A stretch of 64,000 nt of DNA from Vibrio mimicus CAIM 602 (GTDB lineage Bacteria > Pseudomonadota > Gammaproteobacteria > Enterobacterales > Vibrionaceae), in assembly GCF_000338875.1 (NCBI RefSeq), contig NZ_AOMO01000029.1, forward strand, positions 62,001-126,000. The letters run 5' to 3'. Of this stretch, positions 51,053 to 61,474 are shown in pieces (within the stretch, counting starts at the first letter, position 1; each line of letters begins with the position of its first letter). Made by a program: the position numbers and the translations under genes. The notes beneath the pieces are model-generated. The model was given only the letters and a program-made list of their open reading frames with translations. It did not search any database and was not told where the DNA came from.

Positions 51053-51083
51053 AAAAAGGATGATGGGGACATCATCCTTTTTT
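51053..51083. terminator. Bidirectional terminator between cysE and aphA
   Basis: AAAAAAGGATGAT-GGGGAC-ATCATCCTTTTTT lies between convergent stops. Confidence 0.92.
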
Positions 51084-51104
51084 ACATCGGCAAGCGACTT
51101 GGCG

Positions 51105-51644
51105 TTATGCCATCGCGCTCAATTCAGCTAACACTTCGTCCGCCCATTGAATCCATGCTTGGCGAACCAGTAAATTACGACGTAGAGTCAAACGCTCTAA
51201 ACGTTGCTGCTTGTCTAACACCGCAGGGTTAGCGTAGTAAGCGGCTTCGATTTCTTGATAGTGAGCAACCAGTTTGCGCGATTCTTCAACCAGCTCAGCC
51301 AGTTGCAGGCGGTAAGGCTCTGCCGATTGTACTGAACAAGCCATCAATTTAGCGCTGAACTCATCACGCACGGTTGGGTGTGCAGTCGGTTGATCAAACC
51401 ACTCACCTAAAGCGCTGCGACCAGCTTGGGTAATAGAGTAAACCTTGCGATCTGGCTTGCCTTCCTGTGGTTCCAGAACACAAGTAACTAAACCCTGTTC
51501 CCCCATTTTATTGAGTTCACGATATACCTGCTGGTGGCTGGCTTTCCAGAAGTAGCCAATGCTGGCAGAAAATTCTTTAGTTATATCGTACCCGGTTGCA
51601 TCGCGTGTGCTAAGAACAGTAAGGATAACGTGTGGTAATGACAT
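51105..51644 (-). CDS. aphA: Low-cell-density quorum-sensing regulator AphA
   Basis: This 179-residue PadR-family winged-helix regulator begins MSLPHVILTVLSTRDATGYD and has a C-terminal coiled-coil dimer region (about residues 105-175). In V. cholerae AphA activates tcpPH together with AphB, starting the cascade that leads to the toxin-coregulated pilus and cholera toxin, and dominates at low cell density. HapR represses it at high density and Qrr small RNAs raise its translation. A HapR-type palindrome and a long leader lie upstream. It is monocistronic. This gene is the strongest single pointer to V. cholerae or a close relative. Confidence 0.95.
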   Translation of the reverse strand: MSLPHVILTVLSTRDATGYDITKEFSASIGYFWKASHQQVYRELNKMGEQGLVTCVLEPQEGKPDRKVYSITQAGRSALGEWFDQPTAHPTVRDEFSAKLMACSVQSAEPYRLQLAELVEESRKLVAHYQEIEAAYYANPAVLDKQQRLERLTLRRNLLVRQAWIQWADEVLAELSAMA

Positions 51645-51919
51645 GTCTTCAATCCAAAAATTAAGTCAACATAAACTTCTATCTAAACGCCTGTTGTGCT
51701 TCTAATGGCACTCAATATCAGTTCGTTTAAATACCCGCAGCACAATAATCTGGCTGCTTATGTCACCTTATAAAGCCGGTTATCACCTAGATTGGCGTAT
51801 GTCTTTGCATACTTTGACTGTGAGATTGCTTTACATTACTTATCACAGAGGGGGAATAGTATATCTAAATAATAAGCATAAAGTGGAATACAAATGTTCT
51901 AGATAAACAAAAAACTGAC

Positions 51920-51934
51920 ATTATTCTCAATAAT
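51920..51934 (-). promoter_or_regulatory. HapR-type operator upstream of aphA
   Basis: ATTATT-CTC-AATAAT is a perfect inverted repeat resembling LuxR/HapR sites (TTATTGAT...). With a start near 51851, it would be at about -83 to -69, within the region (-85 to -58) recalled for HapR binding at this promoter. The start is inferred. Confidence 0.55.
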
Positions 51935-51949
51935 GCAAAAATGTAAAAC

Positions 51950-51976
51950 AAAAGGCTGAAAAGTTTCAGCCTTTTG
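51950..51976 (-). terminator. Terminator of ppc
   Basis: AAAAGGCTGAAA-AG-TTTCAGCCTTTT lies just downstream of the ppc stop on the minus strand. Confidence 0.85.
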
Positions 51977-52004
51977 GTGTTTTACACTGCTATTTTGCGA
52001 TTTG

Positions 52005-54635
52005 TTAACCAGTATTGCGCATTCCCGCCGCAATTCCCGCTATGGTCACCATCAACGCCTCTTCCAGCTCTGGAGAAGGGAGATCTGATTGACGGGTGCG
52101 ATACAGCAGCTCGGCTTGCAGCATGTTGAGTGGCTCAACATAGATATTACGCAGACGAATCGATTCCTGTCCCCAAGGGTCGCTTTGCATCAAGTTCTCA
52201 TTGTTTTCCACATTGAGTACGGTTTTGATGTCTTTCTGAAGTTGTGCGCGCAGCTTTTCACCCAATGGACGAAGGGCTGGTTCCACTAGGCGCTCATCGT
52301 AGTAACGCGCAATTTCAGCGCTGCACTTGGTGTACACCATCTCCAACATGCCAAGACGGGTCGAGAAGAATGGCCATTCGCGGCACATCTCTTCGAGTAG
52401 AGCTTGATGGCCTTTATCAATCGAGAATTGAATGGCTTCACCCGCACCCAGCCAAGCGGGCAATACCAAGCGGTTTTGGCTCCAGGAGAAAATCCATGGA
52501 ATCGCTCGCAAGCTTTCAACACCACCGTTTGGATTGCGTTTCGATGGGCGCGAACCTAGCGGCAATTTACCCAATTCCAATTCAGGTGTAGCTTGACGGA
52601 AGTAAGGAACAAAGTCTGGCTCACCGCGCACTACATGGCGATAGGCTTCACAAGAAACTTCAGACAGTACATCCATCAGATCGCGCCATTCTTGCTTTGG
52701 CTCTGGTGGTGGCAGTAGGTTGGCTTCCAAAATGGCACTGGCGTACATATTGAAACTGTTCACCGCAACATCAGGTAAACCCAGTTTAAAGCGGATCATC
52801 TCGCCTTGTTCTGTTACGCGCAGGCCGCCCTTTAAGCTCTTCGGTGGCTGAGAAAGCAGTGCCGCATGGGCAGGAGCGCCGCCACGGCCAATCGTGCCGC
52901 CACGACCATGGAACAACGTCAGCTCAATACCCGCTTCTTCACTGACTTTGACTAGGGCATCCATCGCTCGGTACTGCGCCCAACCTGCCGCCATTACGCC
53001 GGCATCTTTCGCTGAGTCTGAGTAACCAATCATCACCATTTGGTGGTTCTGAATAAAGCCGCGATACAGATCGATACTCATCAACTGACGGATCACCGAT
53101 TCTGCATTGTTCAAGTCATCTAAGGTTTCAAACAGTGGGCAGACATCCATACGATAAGGACATCCCGCTTCTTGCAGTAGCAGGTGAACCGCGAGGACAT
53201 CCGATGCGGTACGAGCCATAGAGATCACATACGCGCCAAACGCATCTCTGGATTGAGCAGCAATGATCTTACAGGTATCCAACACTTCTTTGACTTGTAC
53301 AGAGGGTTGCCAGTCGCGCGGCAGCAGTGGACGCTTGGAGTTAAGTTCTGTCGTCAGGAACGCTATCTTGTCTTGTTCGCTCCACTGATTGTAATCACCG
53401 ATGCCCAGATAACGGGTCAGTTCCGAGATCACTTCCGCATGGCGTGAGCTTTCCTGACGAATATCGAGACGAACTAGATGCACGCCAAACGCTTTGATGC
53501 GGCGTAGGGTATCAAGCAGTGAGCCATCAGCAATTACACCCATGCCACACTCATGCAGTGATTGGTAACAAGCGTAAAGCGGTTCCCACAGCTGATCGAC
53601 ATTTTGTAGTGGGGCTTTCACTGCCAGCTTTTGACCGTTCAGTTTGGCTTCAAGAATATCAATCGTCTCTTGTAGCAAACTGCGCAGTTGCTTGAGGATA
53701 GCGCGATAAGGTTCGTGTTCATCACCCGCTAAAGCGCGTACTGCCTCATTACACTTGGTCATGGAAAGTTCGCTGACCAGCTCATTGATGTCGGTAAGAT
53801 ACAAATCTGCCGCTTTCCAGCGTGACAGTAATAGCACTTCGCGAGTGATAGTGTGGGTGACAAATGGGTTACCATCGCGGTCACCCCCCATCCATGACGA
53901 GAAGTGCACTGGGCGTGCATCAATCGGTAAACCTTCACCTAAGTGAGATTTCACCTGCTCATTCAGCTCGCGTAAAAATTCCGGTACCGCATGCCATAGT
54001 GAGTTTTCCACCACAGCAAAGCCCCATTTGGCTTCATCCAATGGCGTTGGGCGCTGCTGACGGATCACATCCGAATGCCAGCTTTGAGCGATTAGCTGCT
54101 CAAGACGGCGCTCCGTTTTATGGCGCTCTTTTGAAGACAGATCGCTCAGTTCGAGTTTGGACAAGCATTCGTTAATTTTGACCAGTTTGTTGATCATGGT
54201 GCGACGAGTGATCTCAGTCGGGTGAGCGGTCAATACCAGCTCAATGTTCAGATCACGAATGGCCTGTGCCGTATCGAATTTACTGACCGAGTTTTGCGCG
54301 AGTTTGGCAAACAAGCTGCCAATGGCATCAAGCTCATTCACGTGGCTCTCACAGTGGCGAGAGATGGTGTGATACTGCTCGGCAATATTGGTCAGATTAA
54401 GGAATTGGTTAAATGCGCGAGCAACTGGGGTCAACTGATGATTGGGAAGATTTTTTATCTCTTCGATGAGGAGCTCGCGGTCTGCTTGGTTGCCAGTTCT
54501 GGCGGATTTCGAAAGTTTTCGGATGGTTTCCACTTTCTCTAAAATAACGTCACCATCGGCGGCTTGAATAGTCTGTCCGAGTAGTCGTCCTAACATGCTT
54601 ACGTTACTTTTGAGCGCAGCGTATTTTTCGTTCAT
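52005..54635 (-). CDS. ppc: Phosphoenolpyruvate carboxylase
   Basis: This 876-residue cytosolic enzyme adds bicarbonate to PEP to make oxaloacetate and refills the TCA cycle. Active-site His is in [12 protein letters not shown] (about residue 138); other motifs are [13 protein letters not shown]-type [31 protein letters not shown] and [16 protein letters not shown]. It ends in the conserved MRNTG. The start at 54635 ([16 protein letters not shown]) with AGGATGAC upstream was chosen; a second ATG six bases earlier is possible. It lies between aphA and argE. Confidence 0.97.
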   Translation of the reverse strand: MNEKYAALKSNVSMLGRLLGQTIQAADGDVILEKVETIRKLSKSARTGNQADRELLIEEIKNLPNHQLTPVARAFNQFLNLTNIAEQYHTISRHCESHVNELDAIGSLFAKLAQNSVSKFDTAQAIRDLNIELVLTAHPTEITRRTMINKLVKINECLSKLELSDLSSKERHKTERRLEQLIAQSWHSDVIRQQRPTPLDEAKWGFAVVENSLWHAVPEFLRELNEQVKSHLGEGLPIDARPVHFSSWMGGDRDGNPFVTHTITREVLLLSRWKAADLYLTDINELVSELSMTKCNEAVRALAGDEHEPYRAILKQLRSLLQETIDILEAKLNGQKLAVKAPLQNVDQLWEPLYACYQSLHECGMGVIADGSLLDTLRRIKAFGVHLVRLDIRQESSRHAEVISELTRYLGIGDYNQWSEQDKIAFLTTELNSKRPLLPRDWQPSVQVKEVLDTCKIIAAQSRDAFGAYVISMARTASDVLAVHLLLQEAGCPYRMDVCPLFETLDDLNNAESVIRQLMSIDLYRGFIQNHQMVMIGYSDSAKDAGVMAAGWAQYRAMDALVKVSEEAGIELTLFHGRGGTIGRGGAPAHAALLSQPPKSLKGGLRVTEQGEMIRFKLGLPDVAVNSFNMYASAILEANLLPPPEPKQEWRDLMDVLSEVSCEAYRHVVRGEPDFVPYFRQATPELELGKLPLGSRPSKRNPNGGVESLRAIPWIFSWSQNRLVLPAWLGAGEAIQFSIDKGHQALLEEMCREWPFFSTRLGMLEMVYTKCSAEIARYYDERLVEPALRPLGEKLRAQLQKDIKTVLNVENNENLMQSDPWGQESIRLRNIYVEPLNMLQAELLYRTRQSDLPSPELEEALMVTIAGIAAGMRNTG

Positions 54636-54841
54636 TGTCATCCTGCCTTGAAAAAAAATTACATCCAGTGTTAGTTCAGTTAATTACACAATCTTGATCA
54701 CTTTGTCCAGTATGCTCGTTGTTCAGACTAAGATTCCATTTATTGTCTTGCCAGTTTGACGCATACATTGTTTAACCAAAAACGCGAAATTGTTGAAATT
54801 TTCTTACAAAAAGCCCCAAGGCTGAGCTTGGGGAGATCAAT

Positions 54842-55978
54842 TTAGAAACAATATTTCTGCATCGCGCGTGACAGCACACGCACGGTTGGATCAATGAATT
54901 CAAAGGCTAAAAACTCATCCGGCTGGTGGGCTTGATCGATCGAACCAGGGCCAAGCACTAAGGTCGGGCAAACTTGCTGCAAGAAAGGGGCTTCAGTGCA
55001 GTAATTCACGGTTTGCGCTTCTTGCTCACAGATTTCACTGATGCCGTGAATAAACGGATGATCATGCGCGCACTCATAGCCTGGGATTGGGTCATGCAGT
55101 GGGATTAATTCAATACGCCCCGGCCACTTTTGCTGTACTTCACTTAGAGCATCACGCATCAGGTTATCTAAACCATCCAAACTAATACCGGGCAGCGGGC
55201 GAACGTCATAATGCAGTTCGCAGCAACCACAAATTCGGTTCGGGCTATCGCCACCATGAATGTGACCAAGGTTCAGGGTCGGAGTTGGAATTTCAAATCC
55301 CGGATGGTGATATTCTTTAATTAAGCGATCGCGCAGCTGCATTAGGGCAAACAGCACTTCGTGCATGATCTCAATCGCATTCACCCCTAAAGCCGGGTTA
55401 GAGGAATGGCCTGATTTTCCTGTGACACGAATTGCATTCGCCACATGGCCTTTATGCGCTCGAATCGGGACTAAGCTGGTCGGTTCACCGATGATGCAGT
55501 GATCCGGTTTAAAGGGGGCATTCTCTGTAAAATGGCGCGCGCCAAGCATGGTGGTTTCTTCATCGCACGTTGCGAGTACATATAACGGCTTGGTTTGCTT
55601 GCTCCAATCGACTTTTTTCACCGCTTCATAAATAAAGGCGAAGAAACCTTTCATATCCGCAGTCCCTAATCCATAGAAGCGATTATTGGCTTGTGTGAGC
55701 GCATGCGGATTGTAATTCCAGCGGCCCTCATCAAAAGGCACGGTATCACTGTGTCCTGCCAACAGCAGCCCACCTTCACCATTGCCTAATTTGGCAATCA
55801 AATTCTGTTTGTTGGGCGCTACTTGCTCAATCTGAATGGCAAAGCCGATTGCGCTTAACCAATCCGCTAATTTGGCGATCACCTGTTCATTGCCTTCATC
55901 CCAGCGCGCATCGGTTGAACTGATCGAGGACGTTGAAATCAGGCCTTCATAGACCTCAAGGAAACTGGGTAACGGCAT
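54842..55978 (-). CDS. argE: Acetylornithine deacetylase
   Basis: This 378-residue M20-family zinc peptidase removes acetyl from N-acetylornithine. Metal ligands and catalytic residues are visible in [10 protein letters not shown] (about residues 76-85), [14 protein letters not shown] (about 108-121) and [12 protein letters not shown] (about 140-151). It is divergent from argCBGH, 155 bases from argC. The ArgR-controlled intergenic region between argE and argC is typical in enteric and Vibrio genomes. Confidence 0.94.
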   Translation of the reverse strand: MPLPSFLEVYEGLISTSSISSTDARWDEGNEQVIAKLADWLSAIGFAIQIEQVAPNKQNLIAKLGNGEGGLLLAGHSDTVPFDEGRWNYNPHALTQANNRFYGLGTADMKGFFAFIYEAVKKVDWSKQTKPLYVLATCDEETTMLGARHFTENAPFKPDHCIIGEPTSLVPIRAHKGHVANAIRVTGKSGHSSNPALGVNAIEIMHEVLFALMQLRDRLIKEYHHPGFEIPTPTLNLGHIHGGDSPNRICGCCELHYDVRPLPGISLDGLDNLMRDALSEVQQKWPGRIELIPLHDPIPGYECAHDHPFIHGISEICEQEAQTVNYCTEAPFLQQVCPTLVLGPGSIDQAHQPDEFLAFEFIDPTVRVLSRAMQKYCF

Positions 55979-56044
55979 TTTATCTTTGCTCCTGCTATTG
56001 ACAGAGTGTCGGTGAAAATGTAAAACACATATTAAATCACTTTA

Positions 56045-56062
56045 AGTGAATAAAAAACCAAT
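56045..56062. promoter_or_regulatory. Possible ARG box in the argE-argC intergenic region
   Basis: AGTGAATAAAAAACCAAT resembles the left half of the ArgR consensus (wNTGAATwwwwATTCANw) but has a weak right half. Two such sites normally lie 3 bases apart and the second was not clear by eye. Confidence 0.35.
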
Positions 56063-56133
56063 TAATCGCAATTTTGAAAGATGAATAGTCAGCGTTATCC
56101 GCTCTCTTTCACAACTTAATACGGATGTTTTTG

Positions 56134-57135
56134 ATGTTAAAAACCACCATCATCGGCGCAAGCGGTTACACCGGAGCAGAACTGGCTCTTATGGTGCACA
56201 AACACCCACAACTCACGCTATCAGGTTTATACGTTTCCGCCAACAGTGCGGATGCAGGGAAATCGCTGGCGCAGTTGCATGGTCGAGTGGCTGGGCTGAT
56301 TGATATGCCTGTGCAAGCCTTGACCGATGTAGATGCTGTTGCTGCCGAGTGTGATGTGGTTTTTTTGGCAACGGCGCATGAAGTGAGTCATGACCTGGCG
56401 CCACAATTTTTAGCCCAAGGTTGTCAGGTATTCGATCTGTCTGGCGCATTTCGGGTGCAAAGTGAAGCGTTTTATCCAACCTTTTATGGCTTTGCTCATC
56501 AGCATTCTGAATGGTTAGAAAAAGCGGTGTATGGCCTTGCTGAGTGGAATGCGGAAGCGATCAAAGCCAGCCCAATGATTGCAGTTGCGGGTTGCTACCC
56601 AACTGCATCGCAACTGGCGATTAAGCCTCTGTTGGTGGAAGGGTTACTCGACACTGCCCAATGGCCAGTGATTAACGCGGTGAGTGGTGTCTCTGGTGCG
56701 GGGCGTAAAGCCACCATGACCAACAGCTTCTGCGAAGTGAGCTTGCAGCCTTACGGTGTGTTTAACCATCGTCATCAACCAGAAATTGCGACTCACCTAG
56801 GCTGTGAAGTGATCTTCACTCCGCATCTTGGCAACTTTAAGCGCGGCATTCTGGCCACCATCACCATGAAATTGGCGGATGGAGTGACGGAGCAGCAAGT
56901 CGTAGAAGCCTTTAGCAAGGCGTATCAAGATAAGCCACTCGTACGTTTCCCGAATGGTTTGCCACGGATTCAAGATGTCGAGTTCACACCATTTTGTGAC
57001 CTCGGCTGGAAGGTACAAGGACGTCACATCATTGTGGTGTCTGCTATCGACAATTTATTGAAAGGCGCATCGAGTCAAGCGATGCAGTGTTTAAACATTC
57101 ACTACGGTTTCGATGAATTAACCGCGTTGGTGTAA
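56134..57135 (+). CDS. argC: N-acetyl-gamma-glutamyl-phosphate reductase
   Basis: This 333-residue NADPH enzyme makes N-acetylglutamate semialdehyde in arginine synthesis. The Rossmann motif [13 protein letters not shown] (about residues 5-17) and the catalytic Cys in [13 protein letters not shown] (about 152) are present. The ATG at 56134 gives the family N-terminus [14 protein letters not shown] and has CGGA upstream; an ATG at 56125 would add three residues. It starts argCBGH; argB follows nine bases later. Confidence 0.95.
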   Translation: MLKTTIIGASGYTGAELALMVHKHPQLTLSGLYVSANSADAGKSLAQLHGRVAGLIDMPVQALTDVDAVAAECDVVFLATAHEVSHDLAPQFLAQGCQVFDLSGAFRVQSEAFYPTFYGFAHQHSEWLEKAVYGLAEWNAEAIKASPMIAVAGCYPTASQLAIKPLLVEGLLDTAQWPVINAVSGVSGAGRKATMTNSFCEVSLQPYGVFNHRHQPEIATHLGCEVIFTPHLGNFKRGILATITMKLADGVTEQQVVEAFSKAYQDKPLVRFPNGLPRIQDVEFTPFCDLGWKVQGRHIIVVSAIDNLLKGASSQAMQCLNIHYGFDELTALV

Positions 57136-57144
57136 GGGTTCAAC

Positions 57145-57933
57145 ATGTCAGATCTCAAGCTCAGTCCTTTAGTGATTAAGTTAGGTGGTGCGGCGCTCGA
57201 TTGCGCAGAGACACTTAGCAAACTGTTTGGTGCGATTGCCCAATATCAGAACCAAGCCCAACGACGCATTGTAATCGTGCATGGCGGTGGTTATCTGATC
57301 GATGAGTTAATGGCGAAGCTGCAACTGAAATCGGTCAAGAAAGATGGTTTGCGCGTCACTCCGTATGATCAAATTCCGATCATTGCCGGAGCTCTCGCAG
57401 GTACAGCGAACAAGATACTGCAAGGCCAAGCGATCAAAGATGGCATCAATGCCGTAGGTTTGTCACTGGCGGATGGCGGTTTATGCCACGTCGAGGAATT
57501 AGATCCTGAACTGGGCGCAGTCGGCAAAGCCATGCCGGGCGATTCCACTCTGCTGCAAGCGATTTTGGCTACCGGTGCGATGCCCATCATTAGCTCGATT
57601 GGCCTAACTGCGGAAGGGCAGATGATGAACGTCAACGCTGACCAAGCGGCGGTTGCTGTAGCGGGTGCTCTGGATGCGGAATTGGTACTGCTCTCTGATG
57701 TCAGCGGTGTACTGGATGGCAAAGGCCACCTCATCGCCACCTTAGATGCCAAACAAGCGGATGCACTGATTGCTGGCAAAGTCATTACCGACGGCATGAT
57801 TGTCAAAGTGAAAGCAGCTTTGGAAGCGGCGCAAGATTTAGGGCGCCCGATTGAAGTGGCTACCTGGCGTTACCCAGAGAAGCTCGCCAAGTTATTTGGC
57901 GGCGAAAGCATCGGCACCCGTTTTCTACCTTAA
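57145..57933 (+). CDS. argB: Acetylglutamate kinase
   Basis: This 262-residue amino-acid kinase phosphorylates N-acetylglutamate. The nucleotide and substrate segments KLGGAALD (about residues 12-19), [12 protein letters not shown] and [15 protein letters not shown] are intact. Lacking the N-terminal extension of the arginine-inhibited type, it resembles the enteric, feedback-insensitive form. It is nine bases after argC. Confidence 0.95.
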   Translation: MSDLKLSPLVIKLGGAALDCAETLSKLFGAIAQYQNQAQRRIVIVHGGGYLIDELMAKLQLKSVKKDGLRVTPYDQIPIIAGALAGTANKILQGQAIKDGINAVGLSLADGGLCHVEELDPELGAVGKAMPGDSTLLQAILATGAMPIISSIGLTAEGQMMNVNADQAAVAVAGALDAELVLLSDVSGVLDGKGHLIATLDAKQADALIAGKVITDGMIVKVKAALEAAQDLGRPIEVATWRYPEKLAKLFGGESIGTRFLP

Positions 57934-58008
57934 GATTTTAAGTCACTAATTTGATTAAACCTGAGCACTGACCGCCAAGCGCAGAGCCAGGAATATGGAG
58001 ATACATCA

Positions 58009-59223
58009 ATGAGTAAAGTACAAGTTAAAAAAGTAGTTGTGGCATATTCTGGCGGTCTGGACACGTCGGTGATCATTCCATGGTTAAAAGAAAATTATGA
58101 CTGTGAAGTGGTGGCGTTTGTGGCTGACGTTGGTCAAGGTGATGAAGAGCTGAAAGGCGTAGAAGCGAAAGCGCTCTCTTCTGGTGCCTCGGAATGTTAC
58201 ATCGTTGACCTGAAAGAAGAATTCGTTAAAGAGTACATCTACCCAACGCTGAAAACGGGCGCTTACTATGAAGGTAAATACCTACTCGGTACTTCAATGG
58301 CGCGTCCGGTGATTGCTAAGGCACAAGTCGAAATCGCTCGTAAAGTGGGGGCGGATGCACTGGCACACGGTTGTACCGGTAAAGGTAACGACCAAGTGCG
58401 TTTTGAAGGTGCATTTGCGGCACTTGCCCCAGATCTGCATGTGATTGCGCCTTGGCGTGAATGGGATCTGCGTAGCCGTGAAGCGTGTTTGGATTACCTT
58501 GCCGAGCGCAACATTCCTTGTGCAGCGTCATTGACCAAGATCTACTCGCGTGATGCCAACGCATGGCACGTTTCTACCGAAGGCGGTGTACTGGAAAGTA
58601 CATGGAATGCGCCAAATGAAGATTGCTGGGTGTGGACAGTCGATCCTGAGCAAGCGCCTAACGAAGCAGAATATGTCACGCTGCAAGTTGCGCATGGCGA
58701 AGTGGTCGCCGTTGATGGTGAAGCCATGACCCCTTACAACGCTTTGCTGTACCTCAACCAAAAAGGTGCGAAGCATGGTGTGGGTCGTATCGACATCGTG
58801 GAAAACCGTCTGGTAGGTATGAAATCTCGCGGCTGTTACGAAACTCCGGGAGGCACCATCATCATGGAAGCGCTGCGTGCCGTTGAACAACTGGTGCTGG
58901 ATAAAACCTCATTCGAATTCCGTGAAGAGCTGGGTATTAAAGCGTCACACCTTGTTTATGATGGTCGTTGGTTCACTCCACTACGTCAGGCAGTATTTGC
59001 GGCAGCCGATGAGCTGGCGAAAGATGTTAACGGTGAAGTGGTGATCAAACTGTACAAAGGCCAAGCCGTTGCAACGCAAAAACGTTCAGCCAACAGCCTC
59101 TACTCAGAAGATTTCGCGACCTTTGGCGCAGATGAAGTGTATGACCACAGCCACGCAGGCGGCTTCATCCGTCTTTACTCGCTGTCGAGCCGCATCCGCG
59201 CTCTGAGCCAAAACAAGCAGTAA
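58009..59223 (+). CDS. argG: Argininosuccinate synthase
   Basis: This 404-residue ATP-dependent enzyme joins citrulline and aspartate. The PP-loop motif [11 protein letters not shown] (about residues 12-22) and [12 protein letters not shown] and SREACLDYL-type segments are present. TATGGAGATA precedes the ATG. It is 75 bases after argB and upstream of argH. Confidence 0.96.
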   Translation: MSKVQVKKVVVAYSGGLDTSVIIPWLKENYDCEVVAFVADVGQGDEELKGVEAKALSSGASECYIVDLKEEFVKEYIYPTLKTGAYYEGKYLLGTSMARPVIAKAQVEIARKVGADALAHGCTGKGNDQVRFEGAFAALAPDLHVIAPWREWDLRSREACLDYLAERNIPCAASLTKIYSRDANAWHVSTEGGVLESTWNAPNEDCWVWTVDPEQAPNEAEYVTLQVAHGEVVAVDGEAMTPYNALLYLNQKGAKHGVGRIDIVENRLVGMKSRGCYETPGGTIIMEALRAVEQLVLDKTSFEFREELGIKASHLVYDGRWFTPLRQAVFAAADELAKDVNGEVVIKLYKGQAVATQKRSANSLYSEDFATFGADEVYDHSHAGGFIRLYSLSSRIRALSQNKQ

Positions 59224-59249
59224 TCAGCACTGTCATCGGTTTATAACAT

Positions 59250-59276
59250 AAGGATCGCACTGCGATCCTTATTTTT
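59250..59276 (+). terminator. Hairpin with T-run between argG and argH
   Basis: AAGGATCG-CACTG-CGATCCTT is followed by ATTTTT. It may terminate part of the argCBG transcripts before argH. Confidence 0.65.
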
Positions 59277-59329
59277 CAGTTATCACATCCTGACTGTGGT
59301 CGCAGTCAAAGGAAAGCAGGAGATTTAGC

Positions 59330-60706
59330 ATGGCATTATGGGGCGGAAGATTTACCCAAGCGGCAGACAGTCGGTTCAAAGCATTCAACGATTCCTTACG
59401 TTTTGATTATCGATTGGCTGAGCAAGATATTGTTGGATCAATCGCTTGGTCAAAAGCCTTGGTCTCCGTCAATGTCTTGAGCGTGCAGGAGCAACAACAG
59501 TTAGAGCAGGCGTTAAATCAACTATTGCAATCTGTTCAGCAAGATCCGGAGCAAATCTTAGCGTCTGATGCGGAAGATATTCACTCTTGGGTGGAACAGA
59601 AGCTGATTGAGCAAGTCGGTGATCTTGGTAAAAAACTGCACACAGGGCGTTCGCGTAACGATCAAGTCGCGACCGATCTTAAGCTTTGGTGTCGTGATCA
59701 GGGCGTTCATCTGCTCCTTGCTCTGAAAACGCTGCAACAACAGTTGGTGGCGGTGGCTGCTGAGCACCAAGCGACGGTTTTGCCGGGCTACACTCATTTG
59801 CAACGTGCGCAACCGGTAACTTTTGCCCATTGGTGTTTGGCTTATTTAGAAATGTTTGAGCGTGATGAATCCCGTTTGACTGATGCTCTAGCTCGTTTAA
59901 ACACGTCGCCGCTTGGTTCTGGTGCATTAGCAGGAACCGCTTACGCGATTGATCGTGAGGTGTTAGCCGCGGATCTTGGTTTCACTCGCGCGACACGTAA
60001 CTCGCTGGATGCAGTCTCCGATCGCGATCATGTGATGGAGCTGATGTCAGTAGCATCGATCTCTATGTTGCATTTGTCGCGTCTTGCGGAAGATATGATC
60101 TTCTACACCACAGGTGAAGCGGGCTTTATTGAATTAGCCGATACGGTGACATCTGGTTCTTCACTGATGCCACAAAAGAAAAACCCCGATGCGCTGGAGT
60201 TGATCCGCGGTAAAACGGGACGCGTCTACGGTGCATTGGCTGGGATGATGATGACAGTGAAAGCACTGCCTCTCGCGTACAACAAAGACATGCAAGAAGA
60301 CAAAGAAGGGCTGTTTGATGCGCTCGACACTTGGTTTGATTGCTTGCAAATGGCGGGACTCTGCTTTGATGGCATTAAAGTGAATGCTGCGCGTACGTTA
60401 GAAGCGGCCAAGCAAGGCTACTCGAACGCGACTGAATTGGCGGATTATCTAGTCGCGAAAGGGATTCCATTTCGCGAGGCGCACCATATTGTCGGTGTGG
60501 CTGTTGTCGCGGCAATCGGTAAAGGTGTGGCTTTGGAAGAACTTTCTCTGGCTGAACTACAACAGTTTTCATCGTTGATCGAGCAAGATGTGTATCCGAT
60601 CCTGACCATTGAGTCTTGTTTAGAGAAACGCTGCGCACTCGGTGGGGTATCGCCAAAACAAGTGGCTTATGCGGTGGAACAAGCTCAAACGCGGGTGAAG
60701 TCTTAA
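59330..60706 (+). CDS. argH: Argininosuccinate lyase
   Basis: This 458-residue enzyme splits argininosuccinate into arginine and fumarate. It is a fumarase/aspartase superfamily member with the signature [12 protein letters not shown] (about residue 280) and the substrate motifs [13 protein letters not shown] and [12 protein letters not shown]. It ends at the usual length; it does not carry the acetyltransferase (ArgA-like) extension found as ArgH(A) fusions in some marine relatives. GCAGGAGA precedes the ATG. Confidence 0.96.
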   Translation: MALWGGRFTQAADSRFKAFNDSLRFDYRLAEQDIVGSIAWSKALVSVNVLSVQEQQQLEQALNQLLQSVQQDPEQILASDAEDIHSWVEQKLIEQVGDLGKKLHTGRSRNDQVATDLKLWCRDQGVHLLLALKTLQQQLVAVAAEHQATVLPGYTHLQRAQPVTFAHWCLAYLEMFERDESRLTDALARLNTSPLGSGALAGTAYAIDREVLAADLGFTRATRNSLDAVSDRDHVMELMSVASISMLHLSRLAEDMIFYTTGEAGFIELADTVTSGSSLMPQKKNPDALELIRGKTGRVYGALAGMMMTVKALPLAYNKDMQEDKEGLFDALDTWFDCLQMAGLCFDGIKVNAARTLEAAKQGYSNATELADYLVAKGIPFREAHHIVGVAVVAAIGKGVALEELSLAELQQFSSLIEQDVYPILTIESCLEKRCALGGVSPKQVAYAVEQAQTRVKS

Positions 60707-60888
60707 ATCGCGATAATTTACTTCACCATAAGGGAATAGAGAGAAAGTTGTTGGTTAACTCACTGACTAATCAGTGGAAAATCGTTCAAACAAAAAAGAT
60801 CGTAAAAAAGATCATTTTTTTGTGAACCTTTCGGTGAAAGTCCGGTCTATTACAATACCACTGCTTTTTCTTAGAAGAATCTAAGAAG

Positions 60889-60922
60889 GCCCTAAATCTG
60901 TACTAGGTTTAGGGCTTTTTTC
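60889..60922 (+). terminator. Terminator downstream of argH
   Basis: GCCCTAAATC-TGTACTAG-GTTTAGGGC is followed by TTTTTT. It is 180 bases after the argH stop, so it may end argH transcription or a separate small RNA. Confidence 0.85.
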
Positions 60923-60954
60923 TTTCCGGCAGTACAGAAGCATTTGCACTGTTT

Positions 60955-61209
60955 TTAATCCTCTTTTCCTTGTCTTTTTCGCCAAGGCAAGATCACATAC
61001 TTCATCCATAAATGCAGAAATAATAGGCCGTTAAAGGCAAAGCCTGCGATGATCAAGGTGATCGATTCAATACTGGTAGGATCGTCCTTAAAGCCCCAGA
61101 ACCAAACGATCCAGACGACAACTGACAATACCGTGAGTTGATCCATACAGCGCTGGCAGCGGCCGATTTTTTGCCAAAACCAATGTTCGCTACAATCCCG
61201 ACAAGCCAT
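60955..61209 (-). CDS. DUF3624 family small membrane protein
   Basis: This 84-residue protein starts with a cysteine-rich segment (MACRDCSEHWFWQKIGRCQRC, four Cys in two C-x2-C pairs, residues 3-21) and has two hydrophobic helices (about 28-42 and 50-70) ending in WRKRQGKED. The cysteine pairs suggest a zinc ribbon. The family is DUF3624, of unknown function. The ATG at 61209 has AAGGTGG upstream. Confidence 0.75.
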   Translation of the reverse strand: MACRDCSEHWFWQKIGRCQRCMDQLTVLSVVVWIVWFWGFKDDPTSIESITLIIAGFAFNGLLFLHLWMKYVILPWRKRQGKED

Positions 61210-61474
61210 AGATGCCACCTTAAGTTAACCGAGCTCATTCCTAGCTTATTGACTATGCCAAGCTAGGGCATAGGGAGTATAACGCACCAAAAGCACGATG
61301 CATCCATTCCTCTCAACGGGTTTTGTGGTAAGCGCTGTGGATTGAACCCAACAGAAAAGCCTGACGTTGAAGTCAGGCTTGGTCTTTTATGTTCACTAGG
61401 GTAAGAACATTCGCTTATGCCTATCCCACTTAAAGCTGCAACTTAAAACGGGAAGGGCTTTGGACTATGGCAAA

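Larger units (their letters stand above)
51645..52004. other. aphA leader and promoter region
   Basis: These 360 bases contain the aphA leader, a TATACT -10-like element (51858-51863, minus strand), a HapR-type palindrome (51920-51934) and the ppc terminator (51950-51975). A start near 51851 would give a leader of about 200 bases, in keeping with control by Qrr small RNAs. No gene was seen. Confidence 0.6.

Noticed and set aside
61420-61460. Another ERIC fragment near CCTATCCCACTTAAAGCTG
   Set aside because: Only short partial similarity, below what could be separated from chance.
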